Shown: positions 24,216 through 32,178 of the stretch, in pieces
How positions within the stretch are numbered: position 1 is the stretch's first letter
How the letters are laid out: each line of letters begins with the position of its first letter
Assembly: GCF_025137375.1 (NCBI RefSeq)
Contig: NZ_CP073720.1
Location: 10,254,501-10,318,500 of the forward strand
Origin: Dactylosporangium fulvum
GTDB lineage: Bacteria > Actinomycetota > Actinomycetes > Mycobacteriales > Micromonosporaceae
DNA length: 64,000 bases
Reading direction: 5' to 3'
Position numbers and translations under genes: made by a program
The notes under the pieces: model-generated
What the model was told of the DNA's origin: nothing
What the model saw: the letters and a program-made list of their open reading frames with translations, nothing else
Database searches by the model: none

Positions 24216-25883
24216 CTACAGGAACGGCAGGTAGAAGGCGACGGCGAGGGCCACGACCACGGCGCCGAGCAGGACCGGCGAGCGGTACCAGGCGGCGTCG
24301 CCGGCCAGGGCGTCGGCGGTGAGGTCGTGGTTGCCGATGCCGTAGACGAGCCCGTTGAGCTCCTCGTCGGTCTTGCGGGTCGTCATCAGCGTGACCACCA
24401 CGGCGGCGATCGCGACCGTGACGAATGCGATGCCCGCGCCCCAGAACGATTCGTCCAGGTCCGAGCCGAAGGTGAACCAGCCGAACCACTTGTAGCCCGC
24501 GTACGTGACGAACGCCGCCACCGTGCCCGCCAGCAGCCCCCAGAAGCCGGCCCAGGCGGTCATCCGCTTCCAGAACATGCCGATGATGAAGGTCGCGAAC
24601 AGCGGGGCGTTGAACAGCGAGAACAGCGCCTGGATGTAGTCCATGATGTTGCTGTAGCCGGCGGCGATGAACGCCGTGCCGATGCCGATGATCACGCCGA
24701 CCACCGTGATGATCCGCCCGACGCTCAGGTAGTGACGGTCGGGTTCGTCCCTCTTCACGTACTCCTGCCAGATGTCGTACGTGAAGACGGTGTTGAACCC
24801 GGAGACGTTGGCGGCCATGCCGGCCATGAACGACGCGAGCAGCCCGGTGACGGCGATGCCGAGCACGCCGTTGGGCAGGAAGTCGCGCATCAGCAGCGGG
24901 ATGGCGTTGTTGTACTGCAGGTCGCCTTTGTCGGCGCCGAGGCCCTTGACGGTCACCAGGGCGACCAGGCCCGGGATCACGGTCACGAACGGGATGACCA
25001 GCTTCGGGTACGCCGCGATGATCGGCGTCCGGCGGGCGGCGCTCATGTTGCGGGCCGACAGGCCGCGCTGGACCTCGGCGAAGTTGGTCGTCCAGTAGCC
25101 GAACGACAGCACGAACCCGAGGCCGAACACGATGCCCCACCAGGAGGCGCCCAGCGGGTTGTCGGTGCCGCCGGTGTTCGACCAGGTGTGCAGGCCGGCG
25201 TCGCCGAGCGTGGTGTCCCGTACCGCGTTGAACAGCCCGTTGATGCCGCCGACCTTCACCAGGCCGATGATCGCGATCGGCAGGAGGCCCGCGATGATCA
25301 CGAAGAACTGCAGGACCTCGTTGTAGATGGCGCTCGAGAGGCCGCCCAGCGTGATGTACACGAGGACGATGGCGGCGCCCACCACGATCGCGGTCCACAG
25401 CGGCCAGCCGAGCAGCGCCTGCATGATCAGTGCCAGCGCGTAGAGGTTGACACCGGCGATGAGCACCTGCGCGAGCGCGAAGGACAGCGCGTTGAGCAGG
25501 TGGGCCGGCCGGTTGAAGCGGCGGCGCATGTACTCGGGGACGCTGCGGACCTTCGAGCCGTAGTAGAACGGCATCATCACGATGCCGAGGAAGACCATCG
25601 CCGGGACGGCGCCGATCCAGTAGTAGTGGACGGTCATCATGCCGTACTTGGCGCCGTTGGCGGCCATGCCCAGGATCTCCAGCGCGCCCAGGTTGGCGGA
25701 GATGAAGGCGAGGCCGGTGACCCAGGCGGGAAGCGACCGTCCGGAAAGGAAGAAGTCGACGCTGTTGCGGATGGATCGGCGGGCCGCGAGACCCACCCCG
25801 AGAACCGTGATGAAGTAGAGCGCCAGGAGGACGTAGTCCAGAGCGTCCATCTGCAGGCGTAGGCCGTCGGCAAGAGTTTCCAC
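24216..25883 (-). CDS. Sodium:solute symporter (SSS) family transporter
   Basis: The 555-aa polytopic membrane protein has about 13-14 helices and typical SSS patterns: a repeated LeuT-fold core, GRSLPAWVTGLAFISANLGALEILGMA and GGLSSAIYNEVLQFFVII. It should couple sodium influx to uptake of a sugar, amino acid, nucleoside or acid; the SGLT/putative-sugar branch looks closest. The GTG at 25883 is favoured because AGGAGG lies 6 nt upstream, and the nearby ATG is out of frame. A small two-TM protein gene follows. Confidence 0.9.
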   Translation of the reverse strand: METLADGLRLQMDALDYVLLALYFITVLGVGLAARRSIRNSVDFFLSGRSLPAWVTGLAFISANLGALEILGMAANGAKYGMMTVHYYWIGAVPAMVFLGIVMMPFYYGSKVRSVPEYMRRRFNRPAHLLNALSFALAQVLIAGVNLYALALIMQALLGWPLWTAIVVGAAIVLVYITLGGLSSAIYNEVLQFFVIIAGLLPIAIIGLVKVGGINGLFNAVRDTTLGDAGLHTWSNTGGTDNPLGASWWGIVFGLGFVLSFGYWTTNFAEVQRGLSARNMSAARRTPIIAAYPKLVIPFVTVIPGLVALVTVKGLGADKGDLQYNNAIPLLMRDFLPNGVLGIAVTGLLASFMAGMAANVSGFNTVFTYDIWQEYVKRDEPDRHYLSVGRIITVVGVIIGIGTAFIAAGYSNIMDYIQALFSLFNAPLFATFIIGMFWKRMTAWAGFWGLLAGTVAAFVTYAGYKWFGWFTFGSDLDESFWGAGIAFVTVAIAAVVVTLMTTRKTDEELNGLVYGIGNHDLTADALAGDAAWYRSPVLLGAVVVALAVAFYLPFL

Positions 25884-25967
25884 CCATTGCCTCCTGTTTG
25901 CCGGACGAGGGAGTGCCCAGGCACCTACCCAACGCCGGGTCCACCCCAAACCCGGGTGGGCACCGCA

Positions 25968-26345
25968 TCAACGGCCCAGGTGGCTACTCAGGAGGTCGAC
26001 GAGAGCCTGGGCCGCGTACGGCTTGTCCAGGAACGCGTCGCAGCCCGCCGACATCGCCGCCGCCCGCTCGTGCGGCAGGACACTGGCGGTCAACGCGATG
26101 ACCTGTGGACGGTCGGCCCGTTCCCGCAGGTCGGCGGCGAGCGTGAGGCCGTTGCCGTCGGGCAGGTTGACGTCGAGCAGGACCACGTCGACCGGTCCGT
26201 CCGCCAGGGCCGTCCGCGCACCGGCCAGGCTGCCGGCCTCGACGAGCTCGACCGTGCGGACGGCGTCGTCGCTCGCCCGGGCCAGTATGGCCCGGACCAG
26301 GACCCGGTTCAGCTCTTCGTCCTCGACCAGCAGCACCTTGCTCAT
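25968..26345 (-). CDS. Single-domain response regulator (receiver only)
   Basis: The 125-aa protein is a lone CheY-like receiver: acidic pair VEDEE, phospho-Asp in VVLLDVNLPDGNG, Thr in ALTAS and Lys in LDKPY. There is no output domain. It overlaps the stop of the hybrid histidine kinase by 4 nt and is probably its phosphotransfer partner. An ATG at 26345 fits the receiver start. Confidence 0.9.
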   Translation of the reverse strand: MSKVLLVEDEELNRVLVRAILARASDDAVRTVELVEAGSLAGARTALADGPVDVVLLDVNLPDGNGLTLAADLRERADRPQVIALTASVLPHERAAAMSAGCDAFLDKPYAAQALVDLLSSHLGR

Positions 26346-28978
26346 CTGGGGGCGCCTTCCTGACGGGCGTCGGACACCGCACCGGCGACCGCGGCGAGGT
26401 CGATCCACTCGCGCAGGCCGTCCGAGGCGGCGGCGCTACGCGGTACCGTGCCGATGACCTTGCCGGTCAGGCGCCGGCGGTCGGCGTCCGGTATGCCCGG
26501 GGCGGTCAGGGCGAGCACCGGGATGCCGCGCGTCGCCGGGTTCACCTCCAGGCCGGCCAGCAGGGCGAAGCCGTCGACGTCGGGCATCTGCAGGTCGCAG
26601 ACGATCAGATCGAAGTGCCGGTCGCGGGACAGGCGCAGGCCCTGCGGCCCGTCGTCGCAGGTCACGACGTCGATCCCGCCGTCGCGTAACTGCTGCTCCA
26701 CCACCGCGCGCGTGTGGTCGTCGCGGTCGACGACCAGTACCGACGCCGGATCATCGCCGGACATGGGCGCGATGTGCCGGGCCAACTGGGCCAGGAGGGC
26801 GTCGTGGTCGACGGGCTTGACGAAGAAGTCCGCCGCGCCCAGCGAGAGGCCGGCCTTGCGGTCGTCGATGATCGTGGCGAAGAAGACCGGGATGTCGCGC
26901 AGGGCGTCGTCGCGCTTCAGTTCGCGGATCACGTCCCAGCCGTCGAGGCCGGGCATGATCACGTCGAGCAGGATGGCGTCCGGCTGCCACTCGTGAGCGG
27001 CGGTCAGGCCCTCTTCACCGCTTTTGGCGACCCGCACGTGGTAGCCGGCCGCCGCCAGGTAGGTCAGCAGCAGCTCGGCGGCGCTGGCGTCGTCGTCGAC
27101 GATCAGCACCCGGCCGCGGGCGACACCCTGCTGCTCGACGACCCGGATCGGGTCCCGCGCCGCGAGCACGGCGGCCGGCAGGTGGACGGTGAACCGGCTG
27201 CCCTCGCCGAGCGTCGAGGCCAGCGAGATCGTGCCGCCGTGCGCCTCGACCAGGCGCCGCGTGAGCGCCAGGCCGAGCCCGGTGCCGGCGTTGCGCTGAG
27301 CGGCGCTGCCGAGCTGCTGGAACTCCTCGAAGACCCGCTCCTGGTCCTCGGGGGCGATGCCGATCCCGTTGTCGGCGACCGTGATCGCCACGCGGTCGCC
27401 GTCCTGGTTGGCGGTGACCGCGATGAGGCCCTCCTCGGGTGTGAACTTGATGGCGTTGGACAGCAGGTTGTCGAGGATCTGCCGGAACCGCAGCGGGTCG
27501 GCCCGCACCGCGACGGGCGGCACGTCGAGGTACACCTGCAGCCCTCTGTTCTCGGTGAGCGGCCGGAGATTGGTGGCGACCTCGGCGACAGCGGTGTCGA
27601 GCGCCAAGGGCCGCGGGTTGAGCTCCAGCCGGCCGGCCTCCACCTTCGCGAGGTCGAGGATGTCGTTGATCAGCCCGAGCAGGTGCCGGCCGCTGTTGTG
27701 GACGTGGTCGACCCATTCGGCGGGCACCGCGCGGCGGTCGCCGTCGGGCGACTCAGCACGCATGAGGTCACTGAAGCCGATGATCGCGTTCAGCGGGGTG
27801 CGCAGCTCGTGGCTCATACTCGCGAGAAAGTCGCTCTTGGCCTGGCTGGCGTGGGTGAGTGCGGCGACCGAGTCGGCCAGCTGGTCGGCCAGGTTGCGCT
27901 GCTCGGCCATGATCATGCTGCGCTCGGCGAGCAGGCGGGCCTGGCCGCCGAGGACACGGGCGAGACGCAGGTCGTCGGAGGTGAAGAGGGCGCGGTACCG
28001 GTCGAGGAGCAGCACGGCGCCGCGGCTGTGATCGGCGAGTTCGATCGGCAACGCGGTCACCACGCGAGTGCCGGTGAGCCGGGCAAGCGGGTGGTCCTCA
28101 CGCAAGGCGATCGGTTGCCGCTGATGAATCAGCTCGTCGAGCGTGAAGCCGGTGATCGGCCCGTGCGGCAGCCTGGTGCCGGACCGGCAGACCGCCGCGA
28201 TCCGGTGGAGCCGCTCGTCGAGGAGCATCACCGCGTCCGTGCCGGTGGTCTCGTGCACCACTTGTACGTAGCGCCGCCACACCTGGTCGGTGCTGACGGC
28301 GACCGGCAGGCGCTGGAGATCCTCGGTCGCCTCGTACCAGACCGTGGCCGACATGACCCGGCGCAGCCAGACCGGCGGCATGAACGCGACGAGGTACAGC
28401 AGCGCCGAGACCATCCCGACGGCGCGGCCCGTCTGGGACAGCCAACTCATGGTGTTCGGGTACACGACCGCGCCGCTGAACAGGATCAAGATCATGACCG
28501 CGAAGAGGTACGTCGCGGCGGCGGCGAGCCGCAGCCGCACCCGCGCCGCGCCGGAGCGCCGTTTCGCGCCGTTGAGCAGGAACGATCCCGCGATGACCTC
28601 GGTGACCATGAAGGTGACGGCGATCAGGATGAGGTACCCGAGGTGCAGCGGCCGGGGCGCGAGGACGGCCACTGCGAAGCCGACGAGCAGCAGCACCAGC
28701 AGGGCGCGGTCGAGCCACCGGGGCACGTGGCGCAGGCGGGCCGTGAGACGCAGCGTCAGGTACGGCTGGATCATGAGCAGGGCCGTGGCGAAGCTGCCGG
28801 CGGCGACGGGGAGCGGGCGGTCCGAGAGTTCGCGGAACAGACCGTTGACGCAGACCGCAAGGGTGGGCAGGAAGATCAGCGTGATGTCCCGCTGCACCGG
28901 ATCCCGGTCGCGGAGATACCCCGTGAATGCCCGCAGGAAGATCACCGCGACCAGGAATGTTGTGACTAGAGTTATCAT
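26342..28978 (-). CDS. Hybrid histidine kinase with membrane sensor, GAF, kinase and two receiver domains
   Basis: The 878-aa protein has about seven N-terminal helices (residues 1-210), a GAF-like domain (about 225-370), HisKA (SDFLASMSHELRTPLNAIIGFSDL, near 390), HATPase_c (NLLSNAIKFTPEEG, DNGIGI, GTGLGLAL) and two receivers. Receiver 1 is complete (VDDDASA, LLDVIMPGLDG, FFVKPV). Receiver 2 keeps the acidic pair and Asp (VCDLQMPDVDG) but reads TVPRS where the conserved Lys is expected. It is followed by a single-domain receiver, and a stand-alone DHp protein gene diverges 67 bp away. Confidence 0.92.
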   Translation of the reverse strand: MITLVTTFLVAVIFLRAFTGYLRDRDPVQRDITLIFLPTLAVCVNGLFRELSDRPLPVAAGSFATALLMIQPYLTLRLTARLRHVPRWLDRALLVLLLVGFAVAVLAPRPLHLGYLILIAVTFMVTEVIAGSFLLNGAKRRSGAARVRLRLAAAATYLFAVMILILFSGAVVYPNTMSWLSQTGRAVGMVSALLYLVAFMPPVWLRRVMSATVWYEATEDLQRLPVAVSTDQVWRRYVQVVHETTGTDAVMLLDERLHRIAAVCRSGTRLPHGPITGFTLDELIHQRQPIALREDHPLARLTGTRVVTALPIELADHSRGAVLLLDRYRALFTSDDLRLARVLGGQARLLAERSMIMAEQRNLADQLADSVAALTHASQAKSDFLASMSHELRTPLNAIIGFSDLMRAESPDGDRRAVPAEWVDHVHNSGRHLLGLINDILDLAKVEAGRLELNPRPLALDTAVAEVATNLRPLTENRGLQVYLDVPPVAVRADPLRFRQILDNLLSNAIKFTPEEGLIAVTANQDGDRVAITVADNGIGIAPEDQERVFEEFQQLGSAAQRNAGTGLGLALTRRLVEAHGGTISLASTLGEGSRFTVHLPAAVLAARDPIRVVEQQGVARGRVLIVDDDASAAELLLTYLAAAGYHVRVAKSGEEGLTAAHEWQPDAILLDVIMPGLDGWDVIRELKRDDALRDIPVFFATIIDDRKAGLSLGAADFFVKPVDHDALLAQLARHIAPMSGDDPASVLVVDRDDHTRAVVEQQLRDGGIDVVTCDDGPQGLRLSRDRHFDLIVCDLQMPDVDGFALLAGLEVNPATRGIPVLALTAPGIPDADRRRLTGKVIGTVPRSAAASDGLREWIDLAAVAGAVSDARQEGAPR

Positions 28979-29045
28979 GCAACTACGCCCCGTAACGTTC
29001 GAACGGGACCCACTCTAGTCAGGCTTGAAGAGCATGGAGGGCCGG

Positions 29046-29264
29046 ATGGGCGACGAGGCGCTCGCCGAACTGCGGGCCGAGGTATCCTCGTGCGCCCACG
29101 ACCTGTCCAACGCCCTCGGCGCGATCATGAACTACACGACGTTTCTCGCCGAGGATCTGGCCGGCACGCCGGCCGCGGCCGAGTACCTCCCCCACCTGCA
29201 GCGCGCGGCCCAGCGCGCCCTCGACCTGGTCGAACGGCTGAACGCGACTACCGCCGCTCGCTGA
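29046..29264 (+). CDS. Stand-alone DHp-like (HisKA) domain protein
   Basis: The 72-aa protein consists of one helical hairpin with a histidine-kinase H-box-like motif, CAHDLSNALGAIMNY (His 18), like the HDxxN boxes of hybrid kinases. No ATPase domain follows. Upstream starts exist (TTG 29025, ATG 29034), but GGAGGG 4-5 nt before the ATG at 29046 favours that one. It diverges from the hybrid kinase gene. A Spo0B-like or HPt-like phosphotransfer or dimerisation role is inferred. It overlaps the convergent DksA/TraR-like gene by 17 nt. Confidence 0.7.
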   Translation: MGDEALAELRAEVSSCAHDLSNALGAIMNYTTFLAEDLAGTPAAAEYLPHLQRAAQRALDLVERLNATTAAR

Positions 29265-29646
29265 TCGACTTGCAGGCCACGCACAGGGTGACCGAAGGGA
29301 ACGCGGCGAGCCGGGCGACCGGGATCTCCTCGGAACAGGTCTCACAGGTGCCGTAGCGCCCGGCCGCGAGCCGATCGAGCGCCCGGTCGACCTGATCCAT
29401 ACGGCTGCGGATGGACAGGGCGAGGGCGAACTCCTGCTCCCGGTTGAAGGCCTTGGTGCCGAGGTCGGCGACGTCGTCCCCGGCGTCGACCACGCCGGCG
29501 AGCGTCATCTCGGCCACGGCCTCGGCATGTTCCGTCTCGAGTTCCTGCCGGCGGGCGGTGAGCGCCTCACGGAGGTCCTCCGTCCGGGCGTCATCGGCGC
29601 CGCGCTGTGTGCTGGTGGCGATGACGGTCTCAGGATGGACGAGCAT
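29248..29646 (-). CDS. DksA/TraR-family C4 zinc-finger protein
   Basis: The 132-aa protein has a coiled-coil N-terminal half (EALTARRQELETEHAEAVAE) and a C-terminal zinc finger with two CxxC pairs (CETC and CVAC) spaced as in DksA/TraR. Such proteins bind the RNA polymerase secondary channel. The linker lacks a clear DxxDxA tip motif, so its mode of action may differ. The ATG at 29646 follows a GGGGGT. Confidence 0.85.
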   Translation of the reverse strand: MLVHPETVIATSTQRGADDARTEDLREALTARRQELETEHAEAVAEMTLAGVVDAGDDVADLGTKAFNREQEFALALSIRSRMDQVDRALDRLAAGRYGTCETCSEEIPVARLAAFPSVTLCVACKSISERR

Positions 29647-29703
29647 GTGGACCCCCGGGCTTCGTGCGGTGCGGAAATGATTGGCTTCCGGAGTGCCCAG
29701 CCT

Positions 29704-29709
29704 GGGTAC
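29704..29709 (+). promoter_or_regulatory. Possible SigB/SigF-type promoter -10 upstream of the anti-sigma gene
   Basis: GGGTAC with GCTT 16 nt upstream fits the loose actinobacterial SigB-type pattern GNNT-N14-16-GGGTAY. It would read toward the anti-sigma gene at 29866. The match is weak and the leader would be long. Confidence 0.3.
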
Positions 29710-29865
29710 GGCGCAAACCTGCTCGGAGGGCCGTTCGCGAGGCCCGTCCGGCCCCACCCTTTCGGTGCTCCGCCGCGCCGGTCCCCCTGGCCGGCCGCCA
29801 CCGCGCCGGGACTTCTCGACCGCCTTCGACGGGCAGGCTGTTCTTTCCGGCAGCGGCGGGGCACC

Positions 29866-30282
29866 ATGAATGACATGGATGCGGATCAGGTCGAGGTGGA
29901 CGTCCCGCAAGGGCACGCCCGTCAGGCCCGGCGGGTCATCTCACAGGCGCTCGACTCATGGGGGCTGGCCCACCTCAGCCGCGGCGCGGTCATGGTCGGA
30001 CACGAGCTCGTCGCCAACGCGCTGCGCCACGGCATGCCGCCAGCCATCTTGCGCCTGCTCCGGCGCGATGACGTCCTGATCATCGAGGTCGGCGACGGCA
30101 GCGAGCAGGTCCCCCGCATCCAGGAGATCGACAACAGCACGAGCATGTCAGGGCGTGGCCTGCAGATAGTGAGCAAACTCGCGCGGGCCTGGGGGGTCCG
30201 CCCGCATCCCGGCGGCAAGACCGTCTGGGCCGAGATCGCCCTGGTTCAGCCCGCCGTCAGGCGTTTGCACCATCCCGCATGA
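29866..30282 (+). CDS. Anti-sigma regulatory factor, RsbW/SpoIIAB-like serine kinase
   Basis: The 138-aa GHKL-fold protein has the N-box VGHELVANALRHG, the G1 box EVGDGSEQVP and the G2 region SGRGLQIVSKLARAWG. It would bind an alternative sigma factor and phosphorylate a STAS antagonist. The convergent STAS gene overlaps its 3' end by 26 nt, so the two are likely partners, but no sigma gene lies in the window. ATG 29866 has GGGG upstream. Confidence 0.85.
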   Translation: MNDMDADQVEVDVPQGHARQARRVISQALDSWGLAHLSRGAVMVGHELVANALRHGMPPAILRLLRRDDVLIIEVGDGSEQVPRIQEIDNSTSMSGRGLQIVSKLARAWGVRPHPGGKTVWAEIALVQPAVRRLHHPA

Positions 30283-30637
30283 TCGGCAGGATCTGGTCCA
30301 GGCCGGTGATCTCCAGGGTCATGGCGACGTCCTCGTTCGGGTTCGCCACGACCAGGGTCGCGCCGGCATTCTGCGCCCGGCGCCAGCAGCCGACCAGCGT
30401 GCCGAGGCCGCTCGAGTCGATGAAAGACAGGCCGGTCAGATCGATGATGACCGCTGTCGCACCGGCCTCCAGCTGCTGAACCACCTCTGCCAGCAGTTTC
30501 GGCGCGGAGTCGAGGTCGAGCTCACCCACCGCCATGAGTTGGGCACGGCCGTCCTGCCGGTGCACGGACAGCTCCCAGACCGTCTCGTCGTCAACCACCT
30601 TCAGACGTTCCCTTTCCCTGCTCACGTTCACTCTCAC
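30257..30637 (-). CDS. STAS-domain anti-sigma factor antagonist
   Basis: The 126-aa protein has the SpoIIAA/RsbV fold (VGELDLDSAPKLLAEV) with the phosphorylatable serine in FIDSSGLGTLVG (Ser 76). Unphosphorylated, it would sequester an anti-sigma factor. The annotated GTG lies about 17 nt from the promoter element; a GTG at 30598 preceded by AGGGAAAGGGAA is an alternative start that would remove 13 residues. It is transcribed from a SigB-like promoter, which suggests positive feedback. Confidence 0.88.
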   Translation of the reverse strand: MRVNVSRERERLKVVDDETVWELSVHRQDGRAQLMAVGELDLDSAPKLLAEVVQQLEAGATAVIIDLTGLSFIDSSGLGTLVGCWRRAQNAGATLVVANPNEDVAMTLEITGLDQILPIMRDGANA

Positions 30638-30653
30638 TGGTCAACAGTGTGTT

Positions 30654-30677
30654 GTACCCAATCGGTGGAGTTCAAAC
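30654..30677 (-). promoter_or_regulatory. SigB/SigF-type promoter of the STAS antagonist gene
   Basis: On the minus strand GTTT is followed after 14 nt by GGGTAC, which matches the actinobacterial general-stress consensus (GNNT/GTTT-N14-16-GGGTAY). It ends 17 nt before the GTG start. This would put the antagonist under the sigma factor it helps to free. Confidence 0.65.
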
Positions 30678-30702
30678 GCTGGCGGCGTCAACCCGACTGG
30701 TT

Positions 30703-32160
30703 CTACGGCGAATACGTGAGCAGTTGGTCGACGGGCGCGTAGTCGTCGGTGAGCACCGCGGCGTCACCGATGAAGTCGCGCAGGCCGTCGCCCGTCAGCA
30801 CCTGCGCGTCGACCGGCGCCTCGAAGGGCCGCAGCGGTTCCGTCGAGCCGAGCACCACGAAGTTGCTCCCCGTCTCGCCGCGCAGGGCCGCCGGCGGTGC
30901 GATCAGCGCCACGTGCGCGAACACCGACGCGACGGTCGCCACCTCGGCGCGGACGAACCGGCGGGCCTTGCCGTCGATGACGTTCAGCGCGTAGACACCA
31001 CCCGGCCGCAGCACCCGCCGGACGTCCTCGGTCAGCTCGCGGGTGGCCAGGTGCCAGGGGACCACCAGGTGACCGAAGGCGTCGCCGATCACCAGGTCAC
31101 GCGACGCGGACGGCTCGCGGTGCAGGTTGGCGCGGGCGTCGCCGGTGACGGCCCTCAGTTGCGGGCCGGTGACCAGGCCGAGCCGCTGCCGGTCCAGCGT
31201 CACCAGCGCGGCGTCGAGCTCGAGCACCACGCTGTCGGTGCCGGGGCGGGTCGCCGCGAGGTACCGGGGCAGGGTGAAGCCACCGCCGCCGAGGTGCAGC
31301 GCGTCGAGCCGGCCGGCCGGCAGTTCGTCCACATAGGACGCAATCCAGCGGGTGTACGCGTATTCGAGGTGGGTCGGGTCGTCGAGGTCCACATAGGAGT
31401 GCTGGGCGCCGTTGAGCAGCAGCGTGCGCCCCGACGGGCGGTTGTGGTCGACGGCGACGCTCGCGCAGTGGTACGCCGTCTCGACGTCACACGGGTCCGG
31501 CGCGAAGACGGCGACGGGCACGCCGGCGGTGATCACGGCGAGGGCGGTGACCGCCGGTGCGCGCTTCCGCCAGTACCCCAGCAGCCCGAACCCGGCAAGG
31601 GCCAGGACCCCCGCCAGTCCGAAGAGGATGCCACTCGTCGGTGCCGTGGCGACCAGCACAAACCCCGTGCCGAGCGTGGCGGTGATCGCGCCGAGCGTCC
31701 CCACGCTCGACAGTCGGCCGACGACCCGGCCGGTGTGGGCGAGGTCGCCGAGCTGAAGCTTGACGACCAGCGGGGTGACGGCCGACAGCAGCGCCGCCGG
31801 CAGAAAGAGCGTCAGCATCGCCAGGAGCAGCACGCTGGTGGGATCGGTGCCGCGCAGCCACTCCCCGGCGATGCGCACGATCGGCAGGGTGGCGGCGGTC
31901 GCGAGCGCGCCGAGCAGCAGCAGCGGGGACAGCAGTTTCGCCGGGTCCAGGCGGCGGTCGGCGAGCCAGCCGCCGGTCCACGTGCCGTAGGCGATGGCAC
32001 CGAGGGCCACCCCGATGACGGCGCTGCTCGTCTCGAGCGTCACCCCGACGTACGGTCCGATCAGGCGCAATCCGGCGACCTCCAGCACCAGGACAGCACC
32101 GCTGCTGAGGAAGACGAGACCGGCCGCGACCCGGTTATTGAGCGGTGTGGCAGTCGTCAC
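30703..32160 (-). CDS. Fused MFS-like membrane / spermidine-synthase-like protein
   Basis: The 485-aa protein has about seven N-terminal helices (residues 1-210; LSSGAVLVLEVAGLRLIGPYVG start is typical of the fused family) and a C-terminal Rossmann methyltransferase/spermidine-synthase-like domain (DALHLGGGGFTLPRYLAATRP, VVLELDAAL, VIGDAFGHL, LRPGGVYALNV). It probably acts at the membrane on an unknown amine or other substrate. The usual catalytic DP-GP segment of SpeE is not seen. The GTG start at 32160 is 18 nt from the divergent ValRS start. Confidence 0.85.
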   Translation of the reverse strand: MTTATPLNNRVAAGLVFLSSGAVLVLEVAGLRLIGPYVGVTLETSSAVIGVALGAIAYGTWTGGWLADRRLDPAKLLSPLLLLGALATAATLPIVRIAGEWLRGTDPTSVLLLAMLTLFLPAALLSAVTPLVVKLQLGDLAHTGRVVGRLSSVGTLGAITATLGTGFVLVATAPTSGILFGLAGVLALAGFGLLGYWRKRAPAVTALAVITAGVPVAVFAPDPCDVETAYHCASVAVDHNRPSGRTLLLNGAQHSYVDLDDPTHLEYAYTRWIASYVDELPAGRLDALHLGGGGFTLPRYLAATRPGTDSVVLELDAALVTLDRQRLGLVTGPQLRAVTGDARANLHREPSASRDLVIGDAFGHLVVPWHLATRELTEDVRRVLRPGGVYALNVIDGKARRFVRAEVATVASVFAHVALIAPPAALRGETGSNFVVLGSTEPLRPFEAPVDAQVLTGDGLRDFIGDAAVLTDDYAPVDQLLTYSP

Positions 32161-32178
32161 CGCTCTAGCATGGGGCAC

